DNA of 64,000 nucleotides from Chryseobacterium oncorhynchi (GCF_002899895.1 NZ_PPEI02000002.1:682001-746000); one strand, 5' to 3'; positions 41,301 through 49,752 are shown, numbered from the stretch's first letter. Notes: generated from the letters alone by a model not told the origin. Numbers and translations are program-made.

Positions 41301-42972
41301 GTTTAAATTTTGCAAAAAATTCTTCATAGGCTTCAAATGCATCAGGATACGCTAAAAAGGCTTCTTTTATTTCATGAGAATTCTTCATGTAATATTCTCC
41401 GGTTGAAAGACCTCTTCTCTTACCAAATCCTTTTCCGATAGGAGTTGAAAGCTTTTCACCATCTTTAATACAACTTACAATATCCTGAATATTGGAGTCA
41501 TCTTTATTGCTATAAAAAGTTTGGTTTTGAGCTAAGATCTTAACATTATATTTATCTGCAAAATATAAGAGAACTTCATTCAAATGCTCTTCTTCAGGTA
41601 ATTTATGGTTTTGAAGCTGAACATAAAAATCATCTTCAAAAGTATCTTTCCACCATTTGAAAAGCTCCTCTCCTTTTTGTTCACCTGTATTTAAGATAGC
41701 ATCAGGAATATCTCCAAGAATTCCCGAAGTTAAAGCAATAATCCCCTCTTTATACTGAGCTATTAATTCTCGGCTTATCCTAGGAACCCCGAAATAAAAA
41801 CCTTTCAGAAATCCAATACTCGAAAGTTTCGCCAGGTTTTTATACCCGTTAAAATCTTTTGCTAAAAGCACAACCTGAGTTCTCCTATCCGGATCATCCT
41901 TGGTAAACTGCTTTTGCTCATAACGGTCTGAAATATAAAATTCACATCCCACAACAGGAATTAACGGTTCTGAAACAGGCTCTACATCATTGAACTCTGT
42001 TCCATTTTCTTCCGCTTCCTGCTTTTTAGCTAAGTATTCTTTATGTTTTTTTGCTCTGTCCCCATTCGTTCCTTCTACTGCAGAAACAAACTTGAAAGCC
42101 CCCATCATATTCCCCAAATCAACCATTCCGACAGCCGGAAAGTTTTCATCAGAGGCCTTTTTAATCAAGTCATTGATACTTGAAGTAGCCGTTAGTGTTG
42201 AGAAAACACTATGATTGTCAAAATTGAAATATTTCCCGAGATCAATCTCATCAATACTTCCAAAATCCTGCTGCTTTTTCTTATTATTAAAATCAGCAAC
42301 CTGTCTACGGATAACAATTCCAAAAGGTTTGATTGGATCAGGATAAAGACTCTTGAAATAACTCAGCTGATCTTCTGATATCTTCAGAATTTCTGCGGGA
42401 ACTATTCCAATTCTCATCATTTCAAAGAAGACCCTTGCGGTAGCGTTTACGTCCGCAGCAGCATTGTGAGCTTCATCAAATTTACTTCCGTAAAGTTTTT
42501 CGTAGAGTTCTTCAAGTTTTGGAGACTTATATCTCCCTCCTCTTCCACCGCCTAACTTACAGTAGTCGGTTCCCAGGATCATTGTATCAGCCTTTGGCTT
42601 TTCCTGAAGATTATCTTTTAAATTTTTCCTATAAAATTCTGCTCCTACAATATTGTAGTCAAACTCAACATTGTGTCCGGAAACCACTCTTACTCTTTCA
42701 AGAACTTCAGAAAATTCTTCCAAAACTTCTTGAAGATCACGCCCCTCTTCATTAGCAATTTTAGTGGTAATACCGTGAATTCTTGCCGCATTAAAGGGAA
42801 TGTCATACCCCTCAGGTTTTATTATATAATCCTGATTTTCAATTAAATTACCATTATCGTCATGCACCTGCCAAGCAATCTGTACCATTCTCGGCCAGTT
42901 ATCTGAATCTGAAAGTGGTGCGTTAAAATTTTTAGGTAAACCGGTTGTTTCTGTGTCAAAAATTAAATACAT
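38305..42972 (-). CDS. dnaE: DNA polymerase III alpha subunit with N-terminal DEDDh exonuclease
   Basis: The 1555-residue replicative polymerase begins at residue 1 with a DnaQ-like exonuclease: FDTETTG (Asp6, Glu8), GHNVEFDYNIVG and HNAAADVNATA give the DEDDh set (about residues 1-190). A PHP domain (about 250-480) is degenerate: HSVFSTL at 254 and VDLGNMMG at 284 replace the HxH and DHG ligands. The C-family polymerase core has GPGRGSAAGSAVAYC and the catalytic MPDIDIDFDDEGRDR (Asp694, Asp696 area). An acidic linker rich in Glu/Asp/Thr (about 1290-1345) precedes an OB domain (YTVAGLITEYRVQDGFRSGEKVAFVTLEDYSGS). Fusion of proofreading exonuclease and polymerase is known in this phylum. Confidence 0.95.
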   Translation of the reverse strand: MYLIFDTETTGLPKNFNAPLSDSDNWPRMVQIAWQVHDDNGNLIENQDYIIKPEGYDIPFNAARIHGITTKIANEEGRDLQEVLEEFSEVLERVRVVSGHNVEFDYNIVGAEFYRKNLKDNLQEKPKADTMILGTDYCKLGGGRGGRYKSPKLEELYEKLYGSKFDEAHNAAADVNATARVFFEMMRIGIVPAEILKISEDQLSYFKSLYPDPIKPFGIVIRRQVADFNNKKKQQDFGSIDEIDLGKYFNFDNHSVFSTLTATSSINDLIKKASDENFPAVGMVDLGNMMGAFKFVSAVEGTNGDRAKKHKEYLAKKQEAEENGTEFNDVEPVSEPLIPVVGCEFYISDRYEQKQFTKDDPDRRTQVVLLAKDFNGYKNLAKLSSIGFLKGFYFGVPRISRELIAQYKEGIIALTSGILGDIPDAILNTGEQKGEELFKWWKDTFEDDFYVQLQNHKLPEEEHLNEVLLYFADKYNVKILAQNQTFYSNKDDSNIQDIVSCIKDGEKLSTPIGKGFGKRRGLSTGEYYMKNSHEIKEAFLAYPDAFEAYEEFFAKFKPYTLKRDVLLPKFDIPEEFIHAEDEVDGGKRGEMAYLTYLTYEGAKKRYVETGITDEIKERLDFELEVIANTGYPGYFLIVQDFCNEARNMGVWVGPGRGSAAGSAVAYCIGITNVDPIKYDLLFERFLNPERVSMPDIDIDFDDEGRDRVIKWVVEKYGKTQVAQIITYSVLGGKSAIKDAGRVLDVPIPDTNNIAKLIPPSPGMNIAKALAKYDKLKPEEQMLVDEMRYVLESPDDSRHGVLASAKKMEGCIRNTGIHACGVIITPEDVSNLVPVTIAAKDADILVSQFDNSVAESAGLLKMDFLGLRTLTIIKDALKLVKARYGLDIDPDEIPLDDTKTYQLFKEGRTVGIFQYESPGMQKYMRELKPTVFADLIAMNALYRPGPIKYIPNFINRKHGVEEIVYDLPETEEYLQETYGITVYQEQVMLLSQKLANFTKGEADTLRKAMGKKQIDVLNKMYPKFIEGGRKNNLNEERLEKIWNDWKAFAEYAFNKSHSTCYAFIAYQTAFLKANYPAEYMASVMSNNINNTDSITMFMEDCKSMGVDVLGPDVNESQYKFSVNEKGQIRFGLGAIKGIGEGPSEAITRERGNGRFKNIYDFFERIMPSHMNKRVAESLVVAGAFDELGSFHRGQYFDIDMAGRTNLERLIRYGQSFQESKNEMEHSLFADFADEVQIEQPKLAPCPEWPNMHKLNKEKETIGFYLSAHPLDEFKYQFQFMQGRLSKKSVLEKDEEEKTTTDEAPVLEQDSQDETTDLVEIVSDELSVGEEEVVEEVTKKAEPKGIFGFLNLDEVDAYKEQAFANKPEELFEEKKKDWKTLQKERENGGGGKEYTVAGLITEYRVQDGFRSGEKVAFVTLEDYSGSYSFRLGDRDYMRLKEKLEVQRFVIFKIKFAQVKDGRVFVNVNDVIELQEAFERFAKSISLVMDVMDVRPEDLDFFRTVLDRNKGSQKLKFFIKNIDDDSHIEVQSMKHSVDLNGDLIKEIQLLNKYEFYLN

Positions 42973-43199
42973 GTAATTTTCTAACTTTTTTATAAAAAAG
43001 AGAATGTAAAGTTACTTCATTTTTTTCAAAAAATAGTCTAAAACAACAATACAAACAACAAACATCATTTTAAAAATTCGCAAATAAAAACCGTTTTAAA
43101 TAATACATAAAAACAACCTACACTAACGAATAATATAAAAATTTTAATCAAAAATAATATTTAATCATTAATAACTCCACTTATTTAATTATTTTATCA

Positions 43200-43207
43200 T
43201 ATATTTG
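43200..43207 (+). promoter_or_regulatory. -7 promoter element for the S8 peptidase gene
   Basis: TATATTTG matches TAnnTTTG, 35 nt before the ATG. No TTG lies at 17-23 nt upstream, so it is a -7 box only. Confidence 0.45.
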
Positions 43208-43242
43208 ATGAATTACAATTTTTTAATATTTTACTAACCATT

Positions 43243-45384
43243 ATGAAGAAACATTTACTTTTGGTTGGCACTTTAGCTATTTCAATGCTAAGTGCACAAA
43301 ACAATGAGGGACTAAAAAGAGAGTTTGAAAAACAAAACAAAGAGAACAGCGCAAAGTTTGATTCTTATGTTGCGAAAAACTTTGGAGCAAACAGAAACCC
43401 AGAGGCTCTAAAAGAGCTTTTGGAACAAAGAAGTAATTTAGCTGGATTCACTCCAGATGGCAGACCTTATTTTCGCCAGTCTGAAGATATGGATCAAATT
43501 AAAAATGCTAATGCAGATTTTCTTCAAAACGGAACAATCACTGGAATTACAGGAGCGTTTAATGGAGAAAATATAAAATTTACTGTTTTTGACGGAGGAA
43601 GAATATATGGGGGACACGCTTTCTTTGATAACATACCTGGTGGAAGAATTACCAGTAAAGAAGCAACTACAATGAACTATAGTGCTCACGCTACTTCCGT
43701 TGCCGGGTTTATAGGAGCAAGAGCACATACCCAAACACTTAATTTTACTGATGGTACTTCCAAAACAGTAAACTTCCAAGGGATAGCAAAAAATTCAACA
43801 ATGGATTCTTACGCTTTCCGTGATTCTGTTTTACCTGGAAATACTGCTTCTAGCAATGTATTTCAGAAAATAGTAATTGCTCAGCCAAAAATATCTAACC
43901 ACTCTTATGGAATTAATCTAGGATGGGCTGACAAAGTAGTAAATGGAGTTGACGCACTAGTATGGAACGGAGATTTTACAAGTCCTAGTTCTTCTCGTGA
44001 TTTACAAGGTACTTATCTTGATAATGACCAAAATTATGACGCTATTGTATACGCCAACCCATCATACATTATTGTAAAGTCTTCAGGTAATTATTTCGGA
44101 ACGGGGCAAGAATATTCTACTCCACCTGCTCCACCTACACCAAGATACTATATGCAAGGTAATACTCCGGTTGCATTTGCTGCTACGGATGTACTACCTC
44201 CTGTAAACTGTAGTCAAGGATTTGACTGTATCGGAACAGGTTCACTAGCTAAAAACATTATTGTTGTAGCTGCTACAGATATCATTACAGCCAATGGAGG
44301 AAGATATCTGACAGCCGCTAACGTTGTTCACTCTGACTACAGTAGTGCTGGTCCTAGAGATGACGGAGGTATTAAACCAGACATTTCAGCTGTAGGAACA
44401 GGAGTAGGAAGTGGTTCAACAGCAGAAAACACAACAGGAAGTAATGGTTTAACAGTAGGTAGCGGAACATCTTATTCAGCGCCAGTAGTTACAGGTATCA
44501 TTGGTCTTTGGACTCAAATCAACAAGCAATTATTTGACAATACTGAATTAAAAGCTGCTTCTGCAAAAACGTTAATGATTCACTCTGCTTCTGAAGCAGG
44601 AAATGTAGGTCCAGATCCACATTTTGGATGGGGATTCATTAATGCAAAAAAAGGTGCTGAATTATTAGTTGGAAAATCTAACAATAGTGTTATTTTTAAA
44701 GATGAAACTCTAAATAATGGTACTACAAACACTAAAGTAGTTAAGGCGTCCGGGACTGAACCTCTTAAAGTAACTATTTCTTGGATTGATCCAGAATTCA
44801 AAATTTCTGAAGATCTTAGCTGGGATGAAGCTTACAACAACAGAAGTTCAAGACTAGTAAATGACCTGGATTTAAGAATCACAGATACTACGAACAATAC
44901 AGTATATATGCCTTGGAAATTAAATGCAACAAGTCCAATGACACCTGCAACCAAAGGAGACAATACTGTAGATAACGTAGAGCAAGTAGTTATTGATGCT
45001 CCAGTAGCAGGAAGAACTTACAAAATTGAAGTTTTACATAAAGGAACATTAAAAAACAATGCTACGCCAAGTGCAACTGCTCCTCAAAACTATTCAATCA
45101 TTGTAACAGGACACAACGAAGTATTAGGAACTAAAGAGTCTGCTGCAAATGCTTTAAGCAACCTTGCTGTAGCACCATCCATTACTAAAGATGTGACAAA
45201 CATTTTAAATGCTCCTAAAAAATCTACATTCAATGTATATGACCTATCTGGTAAGAAATTACAGAGCGGAAATATCAACAGTGATAAGGAAGCAATTAAC
45301 TTATCATCATATACAAAAGGTGTTTACATCATTGAAGTAAAAACTGAAAAAGATGTTGTTGCTAAAAAAGTGATTAAGGAATAA
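43243..45384 (+). CDS. Subtilisin-like (S8) serine peptidase, T9SS type A cargo
   Basis: The 713-residue protein has a signal peptide (1-18, ending MLSAQ), a short propeptide, and an S8 domain: Asp117 in FTVFDGG, His149 in NYSAHATSVAGFIGA, the oxyanion Asn in KSSGNYFG and the nucleophile Ser410 in GSGTSYSAPVVTGI. A beta-rich domain with KVTISWIDPEF ... NDLDLRITD (about 505-620) follows, as in S8 enzymes with a C-terminal jelly roll. The last ~75 residues (FNVYDLSGKKLQSGNI ... LSSYTKGVYIIEVKTEKDVVAKKVIKE) are the type A sorting domain. It is likely secreted or surface-bound and degrades protein for nutrition. Terminator follows directly. Confidence 0.92.
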   Translation: MKKHLLLVGTLAISMLSAQNNEGLKREFEKQNKENSAKFDSYVAKNFGANRNPEALKELLEQRSNLAGFTPDGRPYFRQSEDMDQIKNANADFLQNGTITGITGAFNGENIKFTVFDGGRIYGGHAFFDNIPGGRITSKEATTMNYSAHATSVAGFIGARAHTQTLNFTDGTSKTVNFQGIAKNSTMDSYAFRDSVLPGNTASSNVFQKIVIAQPKISNHSYGINLGWADKVVNGVDALVWNGDFTSPSSSRDLQGTYLDNDQNYDAIVYANPSYIIVKSSGNYFGTGQEYSTPPAPPTPRYYMQGNTPVAFAATDVLPPVNCSQGFDCIGTGSLAKNIIVVAATDIITANGGRYLTAANVVHSDYSSAGPRDDGGIKPDISAVGTGVGSGSTAENTTGSNGLTVGSGTSYSAPVVTGIIGLWTQINKQLFDNTELKAASAKTLMIHSASEAGNVGPDPHFGWGFINAKKGAELLVGKSNNSVIFKDETLNNGTTNTKVVKASGTEPLKVTISWIDPEFKISEDLSWDEAYNNRSSRLVNDLDLRITDTTNNTVYMPWKLNATSPMTPATKGDNTVDNVEQVVIDAPVAGRTYKIEVLHKGTLKNNATPSATAPQNYSIIVTGHNEVLGTKESAANALSNLAVAPSITKDVTNILNAPKKSTFNVYDLSGKKLQSGNINSDKEAINLSSYTKGVYIIEVKTEKDVVAKKVIKE

Positions 45385-45406
45385 TCCTATAGCACATAAA
45401 AAACCT

Positions 45407-45443
45407 AAACAGGCCATTGATAAAAATCGATGGCCTGTTTTAT
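45407..45443 (+). terminator. Terminator of the S8 peptidase gene
   Basis: AAACAGGCCAT (45407-45417) pairs with ATGGCCTGTTT (45430-45440), then TTAT. It is 22 nt past the stop. Confidence 0.88.
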
Positions 45444-45730
45444 TTGATATATAGCCTTATTTTTATCAATAAATCTATTTAAAGCTTAGATTCGGTTAGT
45501 GGTTTATTAGACCTCAATTTAAACTCCATAATAGTAGATCCTTTAATTTCAATTATTCTATTTTATTCTGACTATCACATCCTCTATTTCACTAATAAAA
45601 CACCAAGCAAACAAACAGCTAATAAACAATGTTTTACAAAAGAAATTCATCTTATTAAAACATAAGACAACAAAGAAATTCCTGTGAAAAACAATTAACG
45701 AATAATCAATAAATACATTAATTTCTTACA
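45444..45730. other. AT-rich intergenic stretch upstream of the fused E1 gene
   Basis: Part of a 396-nt gap. No ORF, hairpin or RNA gene was recognised here; the regulatory signals of the E1 gene are all in the last 50 nt. Confidence 0.5.
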
Positions 45731-45754
45731 AAATACTAACAGTTGTTAGTATTT
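45731..45754. promoter_or_regulatory. 11-bp perfect palindromic operator candidate over the E1 promoter
   Basis: AAATACTAACA (45731-45741), GT, TGTTAGTATTT (45744-45754) are perfect complementary arms. The repeat covers the -33 TTG of the promoter that drives the fused E1 gene, where a bound repressor would block RNA polymerase. The core ACTAACA-N2-TGTTAGT resembles sites of TetR/MarR-type repressors. No regulator gene is adjacent. Confidence 0.6.
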
Positions 45755-45774
45755 TGTTTTTTTATGTATATTTG
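45743..45774 (+). promoter_or_regulatory. Promoter of the fused E1 gene
   Basis: TTG (45743-45745), 21-nt spacer and TATATTTG (45767-45774) match the Bacteroidota consensus. The -7 box ends 6 nt before the ATG at 45781, so the mRNA would be leaderless or nearly so. Confidence 0.72.
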
Positions 45775-45780
45775 CTTTCT

Positions 45781-47853
45781 ATGGAAAATACACTTCACGA
45801 AAAAGTTTCTCAGGATATTTTACTTAAAGCGTACAATCACATGATGCTTGCCAAAGCGATGGCAGATATTTACGAAGAAAACAGAAATATCTGTAAATAC
45901 GTTCATAGTACATCAAGAGGCCACGAAGCCATTCAGTTAGCAACTGCTTACCAATTAAAAAAAGAAGACTGGGTATCTCCTTACTACAGAGATGAAAGTA
46001 TTCTTTTGGGAATTGGTTTTGAACCATATCAACTTATGCTTCAATTATTGGCTAAAGCTGAAGATCCTTTTTCAGGAGGTAGATCTTACTATTCTCACCC
46101 ATCAAGCAGGGATGAAAATAAGCCAAAGATTATTCATCAAAGTTCTGCAACAGGAATGCAGACCATTCCTACCACTGGTGTTGCGCAGGGAATAAAATAC
46201 ATTCAGGAATTCAAACTTCAGAATTTCGAAAATAATCCTGTTGTAATCTGTAGCCTTGGTGATAATTCCGTAACCGAAGGAGAAGTAAGTGAAGCATTAC
46301 AATTTGCAGCATTACATCAACTACCTATTATATTTCTTGTTCAGGATAATGAATGGGGAATTTCCGTAACTAAGGAAGAAGCCAGAACCTGTGATGCCTA
46401 TGATTTTGTAGCTGGATTTACAGGATTAAGCAGAATGAGAGTGGACGGAACTGATTTTGTAGAAAGTTTTGAAGCTATGAAAAAAGCGGTAGACTTTGTA
46501 AGAACAGAAAGAAAACCCATAGTTGTTTGTGCAAAAACAGTATTGATTGGCCACCACACTTCAGGAGTAAGAAGAGAATTCTATAGAGATGAGGAAGACT
46601 TAATTAAACATAGAGCAAAAGATCCAGGAGAAATTCTTAGAAAGCAATTGCTTGAAGCAGGCGCTAACGAAGATCTTTTGAAACAAATTACAAAGAAAGC
46701 ACGCCTTGAAGCTGAAGAAGCTTTTGAAAGAGCTAAAAATGCTGAGGATCCAAAACCAGATACCGTAATGCAGCACATTTTCGCCCCTACTCCAATTATT
46801 GCGGAGGCTGGAACACGCGAACCCGCAAACGGAGAAAAGATTGTAATGGTAGACGCAGCCATCCATGCTATACAGGAATTGATGTGGAAGCATCCTGAAG
46901 CTATCCTTTATGGGCAAGATGTAGGAGAAAGAATCGGTGGAGTCTTCCGTGAGACCGTTACCTTGGGTAAAAAATTTGGGAGCAAAAGAGTTTTCAATAC
47001 AGCAATTCAGGAAGCTTACATTATAGGTTCCACAGCAGGAATGAGTGCTGTAGGATTAAAACCTATTGTTGAAGTTCAGTTTGCAGATTATATTTATCCG
47101 GGAATTAATCAATTAATTACAGAAATTTCAAAATCAAGCTATTTAAGTCAGGGAAAATTCCCTGTAAGCAATATCATCCGTGTTCCGATTGGAGCATATG
47201 GCGGAGGTGGCCCTTACCATAGCGGAAGTGTAGAAAGTATTTTAGCCAATATAAAAGGAATCAAAATAGCCTATCCGAGTAACGCTGCAGATTTCAAGGG
47301 ATTATTGAAAGCAGCTTATTACGATCCAAATCCTGTAATCATGCTTGAACATAAAGGATTATACTGGAGTAAAGTTCCGGGAACTGAGGATGCTAAAACA
47401 ATTGAACCTGCCGAAGATTATGTTCTTCCATTTGGAAAAGGCAAAGTAGTGATTGAAGCAGACAAAAACGAAACCGAAAAAGGAAGAACTCTATTAGTCG
47501 TTACCTACGGAATGGGAGTTTATTGGGCGAAAGAAGCTGTTAAGAATTTCAATGGAAGAGTTGAAGTAATTGATTTAAGAACTTTAATTCCTTTGGATGA
47601 AGAACTGGTTTTTGAAAGAGTAAAAGCGCATGGTAAATGTATCGTTCTAACGGAAGAACAGCTTAACAACTCCTTTGCAGAAGCTTTTGCACACAGAATC
47701 TCTAAGAACTGCTTCAAATATCTGGATGCTCCGGTAGAAACAATGGGATCTCTGGACACACCAGCAGTTCCTATTAATCTGGTACTGGAAAAGGAAATGC
47801 TTCCCAATGCTGAAAAGCTTTCCAAGAAGATAGAAGAAATGCTACAATATTAA
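45781..47853 (+). CDS. Fused E1 alpha-beta subunit of a 2-oxo-acid dehydrogenase complex
   Basis: The 690-residue protein joins both E1 subunits. The alpha half (about 1-330) has YRDESILLGIG, GRSYYSHPSSRDENK, HQSSATGMQTIPTTGVAQG and the thiamine diphosphate segment CSLGDNSVTEGEVSEALQFAALHQLPIIFLVQDNEWGIS. The beta half (about 345-690) has GQDVGERIGGVFRETVTLGKKFG, FNTAIQEAYIIGSTAGMS, RVPIGAYGGGGPYHSGSVES and EVIDLRTLIPLDEE. It decarboxylates a 2-oxo acid and transfers the acyl group to lipoyl-E2; the beta wording is closest to branched-chain (2-oxoisovalerate) enzymes. An in-frame TTG at 45754 would extend it but lies upstream of the -7 box. E2 and E3 are not in the window. Confidence 0.92.
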   Translation: MENTLHEKVSQDILLKAYNHMMLAKAMADIYEENRNICKYVHSTSRGHEAIQLATAYQLKKEDWVSPYYRDESILLGIGFEPYQLMLQLLAKAEDPFSGGRSYYSHPSSRDENKPKIIHQSSATGMQTIPTTGVAQGIKYIQEFKLQNFENNPVVICSLGDNSVTEGEVSEALQFAALHQLPIIFLVQDNEWGISVTKEEARTCDAYDFVAGFTGLSRMRVDGTDFVESFEAMKKAVDFVRTERKPIVVCAKTVLIGHHTSGVRREFYRDEEDLIKHRAKDPGEILRKQLLEAGANEDLLKQITKKARLEAEEAFERAKNAEDPKPDTVMQHIFAPTPIIAEAGTREPANGEKIVMVDAAIHAIQELMWKHPEAILYGQDVGERIGGVFRETVTLGKKFGSKRVFNTAIQEAYIIGSTAGMSAVGLKPIVEVQFADYIYPGINQLITEISKSSYLSQGKFPVSNIIRVPIGAYGGGGPYHSGSVESILANIKGIKIAYPSNAADFKGLLKAAYYDPNPVIMLEHKGLYWSKVPGTEDAKTIEPAEDYVLPFGKGKVVIEADKNETEKGRTLLVVTYGMGVYWAKEAVKNFNGRVEVIDLRTLIPLDEELVFERVKAHGKCIVLTEEQLNNSFAEAFAHRISKNCFKYLDAPVETMGSLDTPAVPINLVLEKEMLPNAEKLSKKIEEMLQY

Positions 47854-47865
47854 ATTGATATCAAT

Positions 47866-47897
47866 AAAAACCTCTAAAAATTTTTAGAGGTTTTTTT
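47866..47897 (+). terminator. Terminator of the fused E1 gene
   Basis: AAAAACCTCTAAAAA (47866-47880) and TTTTTAGAGGTTTTT (47881-47895) form a perfect palindrome followed by T-run, 13 nt past the stop. Confidence 0.9.
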
Positions 47898-48057
47898 ATG
47901 CATTTTTTTCACTACTTTTATTTAAGATTATTAATCTCAATCTTAAGTCATTATAACTAAAGAAAACTTGAAAAATCAATAGATACAGACATTATAGAAT
48001 AAACTTTTATAAAGTTTGGTATTCATTTTGTCTGCACAGAAAAACACATCCCTCTTT

Positions 48058-49086
48058 ATGATCACTACAAAATACGTTAATTATAAACAAGTTCTCAACC
48101 TATCCGGTTTACATCTTATCTTAATTTCTATATGGTGTACTCTAATTGCTATACTTTTTTATTTCTTCAATTGGCACTGGATGACTATTCCATGGGTTCC
48201 TGTAGCATTGATAGGTACAGCAGAAGCATTCTTGGTAGGTTTCAAAAATAACCAGGCATATGATAGACTTTGGGAAGCCCGAAAAATATGGGGTGGAATT
48301 GTAAATTCCAGTCGTTCATTTGCATCAATGGTGCAAGCTTTTGATACTAAAAATGAAGAAATAGGTGTTTTTGATCTGGAAGACCGAAAAAGAAGAATCA
48401 TCTACCGTCATATTGCATGGCTATATACTTTCCGTGAGCAGCTGTTAGTTCCTACAGAATGGGAGCATATCAGTACTGAAAACAAGTTTGGTAATATCAA
48501 CTTGAGAAGAAACAGATTAATCAAAGCTGGATTTCCGGATTATGGAAGAGCTCCAATCTTCCTCCATAAATATCTTTCGGAAGAAGAATACGACCGAAAA
48601 AGTGAATATAAAAATTTTGCTACATACCTGATCTCTCAACAGGCAAAAGACATTAATGAACTTAAAAACATGAATGCCATTACAGATTTTAATCAGACAC
48701 AGCTACAAAACTGTCTGAATGAGTTTTATGGTTTTCAGGGACAGGCAGAAAGAATTAAGAAGTTTCCGTCACCAAGACAATTTGCAAGTACAGCATTTGT
48801 CTTCAATATCCTTTTCATTACTTTACTTCCACTGGGATTGGTGAATGAATTTGCTAAATTAGGTGATTGGGGAATCTGGACCTCTATTCCTTTCTGTATC
48901 ATCATTGGATGGATTTACATTATCATGGAACTCGTGGGAGATTATTCTGAGAACCCTTTTGGCGGATTAATGTTTGATGTTCCAATGCTTTCCATCTGTA
49001 GAACTATAGAGATTGATCTGCTTCAAATGACTGGAGAAACAGACCTACCTGACCCAATAGCTTCTAAAAATGGAGTACTGGTTTAA
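48058..49086 (+). CDS. Bestrophin-family (UPF0187) anion channel
   Basis: The product is 342 residues from this ATG (MITTKYVNYKQVLNLSG). Family markers are VALIGTAEAFLVGFKNNQAYDRLWEARKIWGGIVNSSRSFA (about 45-85), the four membrane segments (about 20-40, 45-62, 255-275, 282-302) and the C-terminal YSENPFGGLMFDVPMLSICRTIEIDLLQM with the bestrophin NPFG/DVPM signature. Bacterial bestrophins are pentameric chloride or cation channels. A TTG-initiated longer form from 48016 is possible but adds no conserved residues. A weak hairpin terminator follows. Confidence 0.9.
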   Translation: MITTKYVNYKQVLNLSGLHLILISIWCTLIAILFYFFNWHWMTIPWVPVALIGTAEAFLVGFKNNQAYDRLWEARKIWGGIVNSSRSFASMVQAFDTKNEEIGVFDLEDRKRRIIYRHIAWLYTFREQLLVPTEWEHISTENKFGNINLRRNRLIKAGFPDYGRAPIFLHKYLSEEEYDRKSEYKNFATYLISQQAKDINELKNMNAITDFNQTQLQNCLNEFYGFQGQAERIKKFPSPRQFASTAFVFNILFITLLPLGLVNEFAKLGDWGIWTSIPFCIIIGWIYIIMELVGDYSENPFGGLMFDVPMLSICRTIEIDLLQMTGETDLPDPIASKNGVLV

Positions 49087-49098
49087 ATAATAAGCAAT

Positions 49099-49136
49099 GA
49101 ATGACACTGATAATGAATCTGTCATTCCTATTTTTT
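49099..49136 (+). terminator. Terminator of the bestrophin gene
   Basis: GAATGACA (49099-49106) pairs with TGTCATTC (49120-49127) and T6 follows at 49131-49136. Confidence 0.7.
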
Positions 49137-49142
49137 ACGCTC

Positions 49143-49601
49143 TTACAATACAATTGCTGTGGTATTCTTTACTTCAGAAATCATAAATGAGCTGTGCGTG
49201 CTTGCGATGTGCTGAAGCGTCGTAAGCTTTGTCAGCATAAAATTTCGGTAATCTTCAATATCCCTCACCCCAATTTTAAGGATATAATCATAATCTCCGC
49301 TTACATGGAAGCATTCTGTAACTTCCTGAAGGTTCATTACCTCCTTTTCAAACTGTAGCACAAATTCTTTCTTGTGCTGCGTTAATTTCACGTGGCATAA
49401 AACGATAAAGTTTCGCTTAACCTTATTCTTATCCAACAACGCAACATATTTTGAAATGACACCGGCGTTTTCCAGTTTCTTTATTCGCTCATAAATAGCT
49501 GTAACTGATAATCCAAGCTTGCCGGAAAGCTCTTTGGTGGTTTGTTTACAGTCTTCCTGTAAAAACAACAGCAGTTTTTTATCCGTTTCGTCAAGTTCCA
49601 T
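49143..49601 (-). CDS. Lrp/AsnC-family transcriptional regulator
   Basis: The 152-residue protein has the AsnC-type helix-turn-helix (LDETDKKLLLFLQEDCKQTTKELSGKLGLSVTAIYERIKKLENAGVISKYVALLD, residues 2-56) and a RAM ligand-binding domain (FIVLCHVKLTQHKKEFVLQFEKEVMNLQEVTECFHVSGDYDYILKIGVRDIEDYRNFMLTKL), the standard layout. The ligand is probably an amino acid. It is divergent from a methionine/cysteine PLP enzyme across 151 nt containing a palindrome, so that enzyme gene is its likely target (inference from gene arrangement). Confidence 0.93.
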   Translation of the reverse strand: MELDETDKKLLLFLQEDCKQTTKELSGKLGLSVTAIYERIKKLENAGVISKYVALLDKNKVKRNFIVLCHVKLTQHKKEFVLQFEKEVMNLQEVTECFHVSGDYDYILKIGVRDIEDYRNFMLTKLTTLQHIASTHSSFMISEVKNTTAIVL

Positions 49602-49625
49602 AGATAAATTTTTGGTGAAAATTTA

Positions 49626-49639
49626 ATATTCTCGAATAT
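49626..49639. promoter_or_regulatory. Palindrome between lrp-type regulator and PLP lyase genes
   Basis: ATATTC-TC-GAATAT is a 14-nt palindrome 25 nt upstream of the regulator ATG in a highly AT-rich divergent gap, the style of an Lrp/AsnC site. It could serve autoregulation and control of the lyase. Confidence 0.45.
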
Positions 49640-49752
49640 ACTAATTATATTTTCTATATAATCAATATTTTCCAGTTTTATATTCTATAAATTCAAATTT
49701 ATATTGTAATAATTAGGAAAATAACTCAAATTAGGCAAATAAAATAAAAACA

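Noticed and set aside
45754-45780. Upstream TTG start extending the fused E1 protein by nine residues
   Set aside because: The extension overlaps the -7 promoter box, so it would not be transcribed; the ATG at 45781 fits.
48016-48057. TTG-initiated extension of the bestrophin protein
   Set aside because: Adds 14 residues with no conservation; MITTKYVNYKQV is the usual family start.
49099-49136. Hairpin considered as an operator for the Lrp-type regulator
   Set aside because: It lies downstream of both convergent genes and is followed by a T-run, so a terminator is the simpler reading.
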